Shown piece by piece: positions 8,035-17,571 of a stretch of 64,000 nucleotides of DNA. A program made the translations under genes and the position numbers. Origin of the DNA: Dryocola sp051307055. GTDB taxonomy: Bacteria > Pseudomonadota > Gammaproteobacteria > Enterobacterales > Enterobacteriaceae. The stretch lies in NCBI RefSeq assembly GCF_051307055.1, contig NZ_CP149994.1, positions 4,340,001 to 4,404,000 on the forward strand, given 5' to 3'. Position 1 is the stretch's first letter; every line of letters starts with the position of its first letter. Under the pieces are notes generated by a model. The model was not told the origin of the DNA. It did not search any database and worked only from the letters and a program-made list of their open reading frames with translations.

Positions 8035-8310
8035 ATGGCACGCGTAACCGTTCAGGACGCTGTAGAGAAAATTGGTAACCGTTTTGACCTGGTACTGGTC
8101 GCCGCACGTCGCGCTCGTCAGATGCAAACCGGTGGTAAAGATCCTCTGGTACCTGAAGAAAACGATAAAACGACCGTTATCGCACTGCGCGAAATCGAAG
8201 AAGGGTTGATCACCAACCAGATTCTCGATGTTCGCGATCGCCAGGAGCAGCAAGAGCAGGAAGCCGCAGAACTGCAGGCCGTTACCGCTATTGCTGAAGG
8301 TCGTCGTTAA
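8035..8310 (+). CDS. rpoZ: RNA polymerase omega subunit
   Basis: 91 residues, identical in length to E. coli omega, with the conserved N-terminal ARVTVQDAVEKIGNRFDLVL that contacts beta-prime. Omega assists beta-prime folding and forms part of the ppGpp site 1. It lies 53 bases after gmk and 18 bases before spoT, in one operon. Confidence 0.98.
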   Translation: MARVTVQDAVEKIGNRFDLVLVAARRARQMQTGGKDPLVPEENDKTTVIALREIEEGLITNQILDVRDRQEQQEQEAAELQAVTAIAEGRR

Positions 8311-8328
8311 TTAGCCTGCGGGTAGCCC

Positions 8329-10440
8329 TTGTATCTGTTTGAAAGCCTGAATCAGCTGATTCAACAATACTTGCCCGAGGAGCAGATAAAGCGCCTCCGG
8401 CAAGCCTATCTTGTCGCGCGTGATGCTCACGAGGGACAAGCACGTTCAAGCGGTGAGCCCTATATCACCCATCCAGTAGCGGTTGCCTGCATTCTGGCCG
8501 AGATGAAACTCGACTACGAAACGCTAATGGCGGCGCTCCTGCATGACGTGATTGAAGACACCCCTGCCACCTACCAGGATATGGAACAGCTGTTTGGCAA
8601 AAGCGTTGCCGAGCTGGTGGAAGGGGTTTCTAAGCTGGATAAACTGAAGTTCCGCGACAAGAAAGAGGCGCAGGCCGAAAACTTCCGCAAAATGATCATG
8701 GCGATGGTGCAGGATATCCGCGTCATTCTGATCAAACTCGCCGACCGCACGCACAACATGCGTACTCTGGGGTCGCTGCGTCCGGACAAGCGCCGCCGCA
8801 TCGCCCGCGAAACCCTCGAAATCTACAGTCCGCTGGCCCACCGTCTTGGTATTCATCATCTGAAAACCGAGCTGGAAGAGCTGGGCTTTGAAGCGCTGTA
8901 CCCGAACCGCTACCGCGTCATTAAAGAGGTGGTTAAAGCGGCGCGCGGTAACCGCAAAGAGATGATTCAAAAAATCCTCTCGGAGATCGACGGGCGTTTG
9001 CAGGAGGCGGGCATTCCGTGTCGCGTCAGCGGCCGCGAAAAGCACCTTTATTCCATCTACTGCAAAATGACGCTCAAAGAGCAGCGCTTCCACTCGATTA
9101 TGGATATCTACGCCTTCCGCGTAATCGTTCACGATATGGACACCTGCTACCGCGTCCTTGGGCAGATGCATAGCCTCTACAAGCCGCGTCCGGGGCGGGT
9201 AAAGGACTATATCGCCATTCCGAAAGCCAACGGTTATCAGTCCCTGCATACTTCGATGATTGGTCCGCACGGCGTACCGGTGGAAGTGCAAATCCGTACC
9301 GAAGATATGGATCAGATGGCCGAAATGGGGGTCGCCGCCCACTGGGCTTATAAAGAGCAGGGCGAGAGCGGCACTACCGCGCAAATCCGCGCCCAGCGCT
9401 GGATGCAAAGCCTGCTGGAACTGCAGCAGAGCGCCGGCAGCTCCTTTGAATTTATCGAGAGCGTAAAATCCGATCTCTTCCCGGATGAGATTTACGTTTT
9501 CACCCCGGAAGGGCGTATTGTCGAACTCCCGGCTGGAGCAACGCCCGTGGACTTCGCCTATGCGGTACATACCGATATCGGTCACGCCTGCGTCGGCGCC
9601 CGGGTCGACCGCCAGCCCTATCCGCTGTCGCAGCCGCTTACCAGCGGCCAGACGATCGAAATTATTACCGCTCCGGGCGCGCGTCCGAATGCCGCCTGGC
9701 TGAACTTTGTGGTCAGCTCCAAAGCACGCGCCAAAATCCGCCAGATGCTGAAGAACCTCAAGCGAGACGATTCGGTCAACCTGGGCCGTCGCCTGTTAAA
9801 TCATGCCTTAGGCGGCAGCCGCAAGCTGGCTGAAGTCCCGCCGGAAAACATCCAGCGTGAGCTTGAGCGCATGAAGCTCGCCTCGCTTGATGATTTGCTG
9901 GCGGAAATTGGCCTTGGCAACGCCATGAGCGTGGTCGTTGCGAAAAACCTGCAGGGAGAATCGCAGGCCACGCTGCAGGCGAATGCGTTGTCGCACAGCC
10001 ATCTGCCAATCAAAGGCGCAGACGGCGTGCTGATTACCTTTGCAAAATGCTGTCGCCCTATTCCTGGCGATCCGATCGTTGCCCATGTCAGCCCCGGCAA
10101 GGGCCTGGTTATCCACCATGAATCCTGCCGAAACATCCGCGGCTACCAGAAAGAGCCGGAGAAGTTTATGGCTGTGGAATGGGACAAAGAGGCGGAGCAG
10201 GAGTTCATCACCGAGATCAAAGTGGATATGTTTAATCACCAGGGTGCGCTGGCAAACCTCACCGCGGCGCTGAACAACGCGGGTTCGAACATTCAGAGCC
10301 TGAACACCGAAGAGAAAGACGGCCGCGTTTATAGCGCCTTCATTCGACTGACGGCCCGCGATCGTATCCATCTGGCGAATATCATGCGTAAAATTCGCGT
10401 GATGCCGGACGTGATTAAAGTCACCCGTAACAGAAACTAA
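8329..10440 (+). CDS. spoT: Bifunctional (p)ppGpp synthase/hydrolase SpoT
   Basis: 703 residues with a TTG start, whose position matches E. coli spoT. Domain order: HD hydrolase (HPVAVACILAEM, then AALLHDVIEDTP near residues 66-77), weak synthetase (residues about 200-340, including the VEVQIRTEDMDQMAEMGVAAHW region), TGS (residues about 385-450, with EIYVFTPEGRIVELP), a helical/conserved-cysteine region (ITFAKCCRPIPGD), and a C-terminal ACT domain (residues about 625-703). It breaks down (p)ppGpp in the stringent response and makes it under fatty-acid or carbon stress. trmH follows after 4 bases. Confidence 0.98.
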   Translation: MYLFESLNQLIQQYLPEEQIKRLRQAYLVARDAHEGQARSSGEPYITHPVAVACILAEMKLDYETLMAALLHDVIEDTPATYQDMEQLFGKSVAELVEGVSKLDKLKFRDKKEAQAENFRKMIMAMVQDIRVILIKLADRTHNMRTLGSLRPDKRRRIARETLEIYSPLAHRLGIHHLKTELEELGFEALYPNRYRVIKEVVKAARGNRKEMIQKILSEIDGRLQEAGIPCRVSGREKHLYSIYCKMTLKEQRFHSIMDIYAFRVIVHDMDTCYRVLGQMHSLYKPRPGRVKDYIAIPKANGYQSLHTSMIGPHGVPVEVQIRTEDMDQMAEMGVAAHWAYKEQGESGTTAQIRAQRWMQSLLELQQSAGSSFEFIESVKSDLFPDEIYVFTPEGRIVELPAGATPVDFAYAVHTDIGHACVGARVDRQPYPLSQPLTSGQTIEIITAPGARPNAAWLNFVVSSKARAKIRQMLKNLKRDDSVNLGRRLLNHALGGSRKLAEVPPENIQRELERMKLASLDDLLAEIGLGNAMSVVVAKNLQGESQATLQANALSHSHLPIKGADGVLITFAKCCRPIPGDPIVAHVSPGKGLVIHHESCRNIRGYQKEPEKFMAVEWDKEAEQEFITEIKVDMFNHQGALANLTAALNNAGSNIQSLNTEEKDGRVYSAFIRLTARDRIHLANIMRKIRVMPDVIKVTRNRN

Positions 10441-10444
10441 CGTT

Positions 10445-11134
10445 ATGAATCCACAACGTTATGCACGCATCTGTGAAATGTTAGCCCGCCGTCAGCCAGA
10501 TCTGACGGTCTGCATGGAGCAGGTTCATAAGCCTCATAACGTCTCGGCGATCATCCGCACGGCAGACGCGGTGGGCGTGCACGAGGTCCATGCCGTGTGG
10601 CCGGGTAATCGTATGCGCACCATGGCTTCCTCCGCTGCAGGCAGCAACTCCTGGGTTGAAGTTAAAACCCACCGCACGATTAGCGATGCCGTTTCACACC
10701 TGAAAAGCAGCGGCATGCAAATCCTTGCCACTCACCTTTCTGATAAAGCCGTCGATTTCCGGGAAATTGATTACACCCGCCCGACCTGCATTCTGATGGG
10801 CCAGGAAAAAACCGGCATCACTCCGGAAGCGCTGGCGCTGGCAGATCGGGACATCATCATTCCGATGATCGGCATGGTGCAGTCGCTTAACGTTTCCGTA
10901 GCCTCCGCGCTTATCCTCTATGAAGCGCAGCGCCAGCGTCAGAACGCCGGCATGTATCAGCGTGAAAACAGCACCCTGCCGGAATCTGAACAACAGCGCC
11001 TGCTGTTTGAGGGCGGTTATCCGGTGCTGGCGCGAGTCTCCCGCCGTAAAGACCTGCCCTACCCCCATGTGAACCAGCAAGGCGAAATCGAAGCTGATGC
11101 CGCCTGGTGGGCCACAATGCAGTCTGCGGAGTAA
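10445..11134 (+). CDS. trmH: tRNA (guanosine-18-2'-O)-methyltransferase
   Basis: 229-residue SPOUT methyltransferase that methylates the ribose of G18 in the tRNA D-loop using S-adenosylmethionine. The SPOUT motifs are visible: HNVSAIIRTADAVGVHEVH (motif 1, residues about 34-52), ILMGQEKTGI (motif 2) and MVQSLNVSVASALILYE (motif 3), which form the trefoil knot. It is packed between spoT (4-base gap) and recG (3-base gap), indicating one transcript. Confidence 0.97.
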   Translation: MNPQRYARICEMLARRQPDLTVCMEQVHKPHNVSAIIRTADAVGVHEVHAVWPGNRMRTMASSAAGSNSWVEVKTHRTISDAVSHLKSSGMQILATHLSDKAVDFREIDYTRPTCILMGQEKTGITPEALALADRDIIIPMIGMVQSLNVSVASALILYEAQRQRQNAGMYQRENSTLPESEQQRLLFEGGYPVLARVSRRKDLPYPHVNQQGEIEADAAWWATMQSAE

Positions 11135-11137
11135 GGC

Positions 11138-13219
11138 ATGAAAGGCCGTTTGCTGGATGCCATACCGTTAAGCACGCTTGCCGGAGTGGGCGCCAGCCAG
11201 AGCGGCAAGCTGGCCAAAATCGGCCTGCACACCATTCAGGATTTGCTGCTGCACCTGCCGTTGCGCTACGAAGACCGCACCCACCTTTACCCCATTAACG
11301 AACTTTTGCCGGGCGTTTACGCCACGGTGGAAGGGGAAGTGCTGAACAGCAATATCAGTTTTGGCCGCCGCCGGATGATGACCTGTCAGATTACTGACGG
11401 CACCGGCATCCTGACGATGCGCTTTTTCAACTTCAACGCGGCGATGAAAAACAGCCTGGCGCCAGGTAAGCGCGTACTCGCCTATGGCGAGGCAAAGCGT
11501 GGTACACACGGCGCGGAGATGATTCATCCGGAGTACCGCGTACAGGGCGATCTCAGCACGCCGGAGCTGCAGGAAACGCTAACGCCGGTTTATCCCACCA
11601 CCGAAGGCGTTCGTCAGGCGACGCTGCGTAAGCTGACCGATCAGGCGCTGGAGCTGCTCGATACCTGCGCTATCGCTGAATTACTCCCGCCGGAGCTGAG
11701 CCAGGGAATGATGAGCCTGCCGCAAGCGTTGCGGACGCTGCATCGCCCGCCGCCGGATATGCAGCTTGCGGATCTGGAGGCAGGTAAACATCCCGCCCAG
11801 CGGCGTTTAATTCTTGAAGAGTTACTCGCCCATAATCTGAGCATGCTTGCGTTACGCGCGGGCGCTCAGCGCTATCACGCCTTGCCATTAGTCAATCATG
11901 ATGAGCTGAAAAACCGCCTGCTCGCAGCATTGCCGTTTAAGCCAACCGGCGCGCAACAGCGTGTCGTTGCGGAGATCGAACACGATATGGCGCTGGACGT
12001 GCCGATGATGCGCCTGGTGCAGGGCGATGTAGGTTCAGGGAAAACGCTGGTCGCCGCTCTTGCAGCCCTGCGAGCTATTGCGCACGGCAAGCAGGTTGGC
12101 CTGATGGCGCCTACGGAATTGCTCGCCGAACAGCACGCCAGCAACTTCCGCCAGTGGTTTGCCCCTCTGGGCATTGAGGTGGGTTGGCTAGCCGGGAAGC
12201 AAAAAGGCAAAGCGCGCATCGCGCAGCAGGAGGCCATTGCCAGCGGCCAGGTGTCGATGGTTGTCGGCACTCATGCCATCTTCCAGGAGCAGGTGCAGTT
12301 TGCCGGACTGGCGCTGGTCATTATCGATGAGCAGCACCGTTTCGGCGTCCACCAGCGGCTGGCGCTGTGGGAAAAGGGGCAGATTCAGGGCTTCCATCCG
12401 CACCAGCTAATCATGACGGCCACGCCAATTCCGCGCACCCTCGCGATGACCGCTTACGCAGATCTCGATACGTCAGTTATCGACGAGCTTCCGCCGGGCC
12501 GCACGCCTGTCACTACCGTTGCCATCGCGGATACGCGCCGTAACGAAATTATCGAACGGGTGCGCAGCGCCTGCACCACGGAAAAACGTCAGGCTTACTG
12601 GGTGTGTACGCTGATTGAGGAATCGGAGCTGCTGGAGGCGCAGGCGGCGGAAGTCACCTGGGAAGAGCTCAAAACCGCGCTGCCCGATCTCAACGTCGGG
12701 TTAGTGCACGGGCGCATGAAGCCGCAGGAAAAACAGGCGGTGATGCAGGCGTTTAAAGAGGGCGATATCCATCTGCTGATCGCCACAACGGTGATTGAGG
12801 TCGGCGTGGATGTGCCAAACGCCAGCCTGATGATTATCGAAAACCCGGAGCGTCTGGGGCTTGCGCAGCTCCACCAGCTGCGCGGTCGCGTTGGCCGCGG
12901 CGCCGTCGCCTCCCATTGCGTGCTGCTTTATAAGTCGCCGCTGTCCAGAACGGCTCAGCTGCGTTTGCAGGTCCTGCGGGACAGCAACGATGGCTTTGTG
13001 ATTGCGCAAAAAGATCTGGAAATTCGTGGCCCGGGAGAACTGCTGGGCACCCGCCAGACGGGGAGCGCCGAGTTTAAAGTGGCGGACCTGCTACGCGATC
13101 AGGCGATGATCCCGGAAGTGCAGCGGCTTGCGCGTCATATCCACGAACGTTTCCCGGAGCAGGCAGCCGCGCTGATTGAACGCTGGATGCCGGAAACGGA
13201 ACGCTACTCTAACGCCTGA
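11138..13219 (+). CDS. recG: ATP-dependent DNA helicase RecG
   Basis: 693 residues, same length as E. coli. The N-terminal wedge/OB domain (residues about 60-160) recognises branched DNA. The superfamily 2 motor follows: Walker A in GDVGSGKTLVAAL (about residue 295), DEQHRFG as the DExH box, TATPIPRTLAMT as motif III, and GRVGRG as motif VI. It remodels stalled forks and Holliday junctions and limits over-replication. Last gene of the gmk operon. In E. coli gltS follows on the opposite strand; here it does not. Confidence 0.98.
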   Translation: MKGRLLDAIPLSTLAGVGASQSGKLAKIGLHTIQDLLLHLPLRYEDRTHLYPINELLPGVYATVEGEVLNSNISFGRRRMMTCQITDGTGILTMRFFNFNAAMKNSLAPGKRVLAYGEAKRGTHGAEMIHPEYRVQGDLSTPELQETLTPVYPTTEGVRQATLRKLTDQALELLDTCAIAELLPPELSQGMMSLPQALRTLHRPPPDMQLADLEAGKHPAQRRLILEELLAHNLSMLALRAGAQRYHALPLVNHDELKNRLLAALPFKPTGAQQRVVAEIEHDMALDVPMMRLVQGDVGSGKTLVAALAALRAIAHGKQVGLMAPTELLAEQHASNFRQWFAPLGIEVGWLAGKQKGKARIAQQEAIASGQVSMVVGTHAIFQEQVQFAGLALVIIDEQHRFGVHQRLALWEKGQIQGFHPHQLIMTATPIPRTLAMTAYADLDTSVIDELPPGRTPVTTVAIADTRRNEIIERVRSACTTEKRQAYWVCTLIEESELLEAQAAEVTWEELKTALPDLNVGLVHGRMKPQEKQAVMQAFKEGDIHLLIATTVIEVGVDVPNASLMIIENPERLGLAQLHQLRGRVGRGAVASHCVLLYKSPLSRTAQLRLQVLRDSNDGFVIAQKDLEIRGPGELLGTRQTGSAEFKVADLLRDQAMIPEVQRLARHIHERFPEQAAALIERWMPETERYSNA

Positions 13220-13291
13220 TTAATCAAACACCGGCAGCGTCAGATGCAGCTTAGCCGCTGTGTAACTTTTAAATATTAAGCATGCCGCCAT

Positions 13292-13303
13292 GCAATCGTT
13301 TGC
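13292..13303 (+). promoter_or_regulatory. Candidate PurR operator upstream of xanP
   Basis: GCAATCGTTTGC differs by one base from the palindromic PurR core GCAAACGTTTGC. It lies about 55 bases before the xanP ATG. Purine transporters are predicted or known PurR targets in enterobacteria; binding here is inferred. Confidence 0.5.
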
Positions 13304-13357
13304 TTTTACCCTGCAGTCCGTTAAAATCTCCGCTTTTCCACCACGGGACCACCTCTG

Positions 13358-14749
13358 ATGTCTGTAAATGCCGTTGAGTCAGAAAATGCGCAACCGGTTG
13401 CAGCGACTCGCTCCAGTGAATTGATTTATCGCCTCGAAGACAGGCCGCCCCTTCCGCAAACGCTGTTCGCCGCCTGTCAGCACCTGCTGGCGATGTTTGT
13501 CGCGGTTATCACGCCAGCATTACTGATTTGCCAGGCGCTGGGATTACCGGCATCAGATACGCAGCACATTATCAGCATGTCGCTGTTCGCCTCAGGCGTG
13601 GCCTCTATTATTCAAATTAAAGCATGGGGCCCCGTGGGTTCAGGGCTGCTGTCGATTCAGGGCACCAGCTTCAACTTTGTCTCGCCGCTGATTATGGGCG
13701 GCATGGCGCTAAAAAATGGCGGTGCCGACGTGCCGACAATGATGGCCGCGCTCTTCGGTACGCTGATGCTCGCAAGCTGCACGGAGATGGCGCTTTCCCG
13801 CATATTGCACCTGGCGCGCCGTATTATTACTCCGCTGGTTTCCGGCGTGGTGGTGATGATTATCGGCCTGTCGCTGATTCAGGTGGGGCTTAACTCTATC
13901 GGCGGCGGCTATGCCGCGATGAACGACCACACCTTTGGCGCGCCGAAAAATCTGCTGCTGGCCGGCGCCGTACTGCTGGTGATTATTCTGCTGAACCGTC
14001 AGCGCAACCCGTATCTGCGCGTCGCATCTCTGGTCATCGCGATGGCCGTGGGTTATGCGCTGGCGTGGGCGATGGATATGCTGCCGCAGAACACCGCTCC
14101 GACAAATACCGATTTGATTATGGTTCCGACGCCGCTCTATTACGGGCTGGGCATCGACTGGAACCTGCTGATCCCCTTGATGCTGGTGTTTATGGTAACG
14201 TCGCTGGAAACCATCGGCGATATTACCGCTACCTCCGACGTTTCCGAGCAGCCCGTTTCCGGCCCTCTGTATATGAAGCGCCTCAAAGGCGGCGTGCTGG
14301 CGAATGGTCTGAATTCCTGCGTCTCCGCCATCTTCAACACCTTCCCGAACTCCTGCTTTGGCCAAAATAACGGCGTTATTCAGCTCACCGGCGTCGCCAG
14401 CCGCTACGTCGGTTTTGTGGTGGCGCTGATGTTGATTGTGCTCGGTCTGTTCCCGGCGGTAAGCGGTTTTGTTCAGCACATTCCTGAGCCGGTACTCGGC
14501 GGGGCGACGATTGTGATGTTCGGTACTATCGCCGCATCCGGCGTGCGCATCGTTTCTCGCGAGCCGTTAAATCGCCGTGCGATTATGATTATCGCGCTCT
14601 CTCTGGCGGTGGGTATGGGCGTGTCCCAGCAGCCGCTGATTCTGCAGTTTGCTCCTGACTGGCTGAAAACGCTGCTCTCCTCCGGTATTGCTGCCGGTGG
14701 CATCACGGCGATTGTCCTGAACCTGATTTTCCCGCCTGAAAAAGATTGA
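13358..14749 (+). CDS. xanP: Xanthine:proton symporter XanP
   Basis: 463-residue NCS2/NAT family inner-membrane permease with about 12-14 hydrophobic segments. The family signature is complete: QNNGVIQLTGVASR near residues 330-345, and a conserved acidic/aspartate region LETIGDITATSDVSEQP that forms part of the substrate site. It imports xanthine with protons. Start ATG at 13358, monocistronic by appearance. In E. coli gltS sits between recG and this gene; only 138 bases separate them here. Confidence 0.97.
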   Translation: MSVNAVESENAQPVAATRSSELIYRLEDRPPLPQTLFAACQHLLAMFVAVITPALLICQALGLPASDTQHIISMSLFASGVASIIQIKAWGPVGSGLLSIQGTSFNFVSPLIMGGMALKNGGADVPTMMAALFGTLMLASCTEMALSRILHLARRIITPLVSGVVVMIIGLSLIQVGLNSIGGGYAAMNDHTFGAPKNLLLAGAVLLVIILLNRQRNPYLRVASLVIAMAVGYALAWAMDMLPQNTAPTNTDLIMVPTPLYYGLGIDWNLLIPLMLVFMVTSLETIGDITATSDVSEQPVSGPLYMKRLKGGVLANGLNSCVSAIFNTFPNSCFGQNNGVIQLTGVASRYVGFVVALMLIVLGLFPAVSGFVQHIPEPVLGGATIVMFGTIAASGVRIVSREPLNRRAIMIIALSLAVGMGVSQQPLILQFAPDWLKTLLSSGIAAGGITAIVLNLIFPPEKD

Positions 14750-14756
14750 TGTTCCT

Positions 14757-14789
14757 CACGCGCCGGTGATTTGTTGCCAACGGCGCGTG
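14757..14789 (+). other. Stem-loop after xanP
   Basis: CACGCGCCG and CGGCGCGTG form a perfect 9-bp stem with a 15-base loop, 8 bases after the xanP stop. There is no T-run, so it may be a factor-dependent end or an mRNA 3' stabiliser. Confidence 0.5.
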
Positions 14790-14874
14790 AAACCCTCCCT
14801 GACAAACGCCTCCTTGAGCTATAACGGTAAATAGGGCATAACACCCTTACCGAAACTTCATGGGATGGAAGGCA

Positions 14875-16557
14875 ATGAAATTTCTCGGAAAGCTTATCGC
14901 GATACTCATAGCGATCGTTCTGGTCGTGCTGATTGCTGCTTATATTTTGCTGCAGACCCGCTGGGGAGCAGGCCAGGTCAGCAGCTGGATTAACGAGAAA
15001 AGCGACTACGATTTTTCGTTTAAAGAGATGGATCACCGCTGGGCTTCCCCCATGCACCTTACTTTCAGCAACGTGACGTTTGGACGAAAAGGCCAGCCCG
15101 CAACCCTGGTGGCCCAGGACGTTGATATAGGCCTGAGCTCCCGCCAGTTTTCAGCGCCGCTGCACGTTGATACCATTTTGCTGAAAAAAGGCACCCTGAA
15201 TCTCAGCCCGGACTCCGCCCCGCTCCCCTTCCAGGCCGACATGCTGCAACTTAGTGATATGGCGCTTAACAGCCCTGCCACCGGGTGGGATTTACGCGCT
15301 CAGCGAGTGAACGGCGGCGTCAAGCCATGGCAGCCTGAAAGAGGTAAGGTGCTGGGGAGCACGGCAGATATTCAGTTCAGCGCGGGTTCGATGATGCTTA
15401 ACGGCGTGCCCGCAAGCAACGTACTGTTGCAGGGCGCCATTAATCAGGGCCGGGTAACGCTTTCCACCATCGGCGCGGATATGGCTCGCGGCTCGCTCAC
15501 CGGCACCGCAAATCGTAATGCGGATGGCTCGTGGCATATTGGCAGCCTGCGCCTCAACGATATTCGTTTGCAAACGGATAAATCCATAAGCGCTTTCCTT
15601 GCTCCCCTCGCCACCGTCCCGTCCCTGGAAGTAGATAGCCTGGAGATCACCGACGCGCGCCTGGAAGGCAAAGACTGGGCGGTAACGGATTTAGACCTGA
15701 GCCTGCGCAATATGACGCTCGCCAACGGCGGATGGCAAAGCGATGACGGCAGGCTGTCGCTAAACGCCAGTGAATTCATCAACGGCACGCTGCACCTTAA
15801 CGACCCTATCGTTAACGTAGATTTTACTCAGCAGGCCGCCGTGCTGCGTCAGTTTACCTCCCGCTGGGAAAGAGGCATGGTTCGCGCCTCGGGGCAGTGG
15901 CTGCGCGATGATAAACACCTGATGCTTGATGAAGTCGTGCTGGCCGGGCTGGAATATACGCTGCCGGCAGACTGGAAAAAGCGCTGGCTGGAACCCGTTC
16001 CGGAATGGCTAAACAAAGTGACGATTAAAAAGCTTTCGGCTAACCGAAACCTGATTATCGATATCGATCCGACCTTCCCCTTCCAGCTCACCGCGCTGGA
16101 TGGCATGGGGAATAATCTGGAGGTGGTACGCGATCGGCAGTGGGGCCTGTGGGACGGCAATATCAGCCTGAACGCTGCGGCGGCAACCTTTAACCGCGTG
16201 GACGTTCGTCGTCCTTCTATTGCCCTGACGGCGAATACGAATCAGATTTCCGTCACGGAGCTAAGCGCTTTCGCCGGGAAAGGGATGCTTGAAGCGACAG
16301 GAGCTGTCTCACAGTCCCCGCAGCGTAACACGGCGATAAATCTTCGTGGCCGTTCAGTGCCGATTAATACTTTGCAGCAGTGGGGATGGCCAGCTTTACC
16401 GCTAGCGGGCGAAGGCAATCTGCAGCTTTCCGTCACCGGTAGCCTTGCCGCGCAGACACCGCTGAAACCCACGGTAAACGGCACGCTTCAGGCCACCAGC
16501 GCAGACGGAAAACAGCTACGGCAAACGATGCAAAAAGGTGAAGTCCCCGGCGCATGA
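14875..16557 (+). CDS. yicH: YicH, AsmA-family inner-membrane anchored protein
   Basis: 560 residues from the ATG at 14875, which has GGAAGG just upstream; an in-frame ATG at 14860 lacks homology to E. coli YicH. One N-terminal transmembrane helix (FLGKLIAILIAIVLVVLIAA) precedes a long periplasmic domain of repeated beta-strand 'N-G' sequence typical of AsmA-like proteins, which are proposed to bridge the envelope and affect lipid transport. The exact role of YicH is unknown. In E. coli the next gene is yicI; here the stop is 25 bases from the end of madA on the opposite strand, a new junction. Confidence 0.93.
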   Translation: MKFLGKLIAILIAIVLVVLIAAYILLQTRWGAGQVSSWINEKSDYDFSFKEMDHRWASPMHLTFSNVTFGRKGQPATLVAQDVDIGLSSRQFSAPLHVDTILLKKGTLNLSPDSAPLPFQADMLQLSDMALNSPATGWDLRAQRVNGGVKPWQPERGKVLGSTADIQFSAGSMMLNGVPASNVLLQGAINQGRVTLSTIGADMARGSLTGTANRNADGSWHIGSLRLNDIRLQTDKSISAFLAPLATVPSLEVDSLEITDARLEGKDWAVTDLDLSLRNMTLANGGWQSDDGRLSLNASEFINGTLHLNDPIVNVDFTQQAAVLRQFTSRWERGMVRASGQWLRDDKHLMLDEVVLAGLEYTLPADWKKRWLEPVPEWLNKVTIKKLSANRNLIIDIDPTFPFQLTALDGMGNNLEVVRDRQWGLWDGNISLNAAAATFNRVDVRRPSIALTANTNQISVTELSAFAGKGMLEATGAVSQSPQRNTAINLRGRSVPINTLQQWGWPALPLAGEGNLQLSVTGSLAAQTPLKPTVNGTLQATSADGKQLRQTMQKGEVPGA

Positions 16558-16582
16558 TTTTGCAAAAGCGTATCCGGGACGG

Positions 16583-17524
16583 CTACTCCTCTTCGTTACC
16601 GCCCTCTTCCAGCGGTCCGAAAGGTTTGGCCGGCAGCACAAGGTACACGCCTTCAAACACCGCGCCCTGCTTTTCGTCGCCATAGAGTTCAACCTGCAGC
16701 GCAACACGTGCTTTACGGCCCCGGGCCAGACGATCGAGATCGCCGCTGAGCGAACCTAAATCAGCTATCGCACCCGGGCGCCCGGTGATTGGTTTGCTGT
16801 AGCGAATGTGGGCGTCAGCCAGAATAATCGTCCCGCCCAGGTGGCGCTCCCGCAGCATCAGCCAGATAAGTCCCCAGCCCGTCAGCGTGGCAAGAGAAAA
16901 CAGGCTGCCCGCAAACAGCGTCTGGTGCGGATTTTGATTGCCCGTTTCCGGCATGGTGGTAATAAATTTCTGCCCGGTGTACTGCAAAATGCGCACGCCC
17001 ATTTTCTCGCTAAGGGGAATGTGCTCATACCAGGCCTGCTGGAGCTGCCCGCACCAGTCGGCACGATGCAGGATATCGTCCAGCGACGCTACGGGTTTAA
17101 TCATCAGGAAATGCCGCACAGGCGTCGTCTGCGGCGTGGTGATCTCGCCCTGATTGATAAATCCTAGCTTGGCGAAAAACTCCACCGCGTCTTCACGCGC
17201 GCTGCAAACCACGCGTTTCACCCCTTCCTGGCGGGCGACGGATTCCAGCGTCATGGCCATCAGCGTGCCCAGACCTTTGTCCTGTACGGAAGGATGCACG
17301 GCCATAAAACGGATTGCCGCTTCGTTATCGGCATTGATGTATAAACGGCCTATAGCGACCGTGTTACCCTCTTCGTCCACAACCATCTGATGATGGGCCA
17401 TGGCGTCCCATGCGTCACGCTCGGAGCCTTTGGGCTGATGCAGAGGTTTACGCAACATCTCCCAGCGGAACTGGTAATAGCTTTCAAGTTCTTCTTCGGT
17501 TTGCGGTACGCGAAGGTGATACAT
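16583..17524 (-). CDS. fabY: Malonyl-ACP decarboxylase MadA / FabY (YiiD): GNAT plus thioesterase-like fusion
   Basis: 313 residues. The N-terminal half (residues 1-150) is a GNAT acyltransferase-like domain, with the acetyl-CoA loop region VQDKGLGTLMAMTLE and FFAKLGF. The C-terminal half is a hotdog thioesterase-like domain (TGQKFITTMPETGNQNPHQTLFAGSL...). E. coli YiiD is reported to make acetyl-ACP from malonyl-ACP and so prime fatty-acid synthesis. An in-frame TAA lies 15 bases before this ATG, so the longer E. coli N-terminus is absent. Operon partner of dtd-yihY-yihX. Confidence 0.93.
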   Translation of the reverse strand: MYHLRVPQTEEELESYYQFRWEMLRKPLHQPKGSERDAWDAMAHHQMVVDEEGNTVAIGRLYINADNEAAIRFMAVHPSVQDKGLGTLMAMTLESVARQEGVKRVVCSAREDAVEFFAKLGFINQGEITTPQTTPVRHFLMIKPVASLDDILHRADWCGQLQQAWYEHIPLSEKMGVRILQYTGQKFITTMPETGNQNPHQTLFAGSLFSLATLTGWGLIWLMLRERHLGGTIILADAHIRYSKPITGRPGAIADLGSLSGDLDRLARGRKARVALQVELYGDEKQGAVFEGVYLVLPAKPFGPLEEGGNEEE

Positions 17525-17571
17525 AGCTGTACTCTCTTAAGATTTCGCAAGGCCGATGAACCGTGCGGGGT

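Noticed and set aside
8524..9585. 353-codon open frame opposite spoT
   Set aside because: Shadow of the spoT coding region; no ribosome-binding site or family resemblance.
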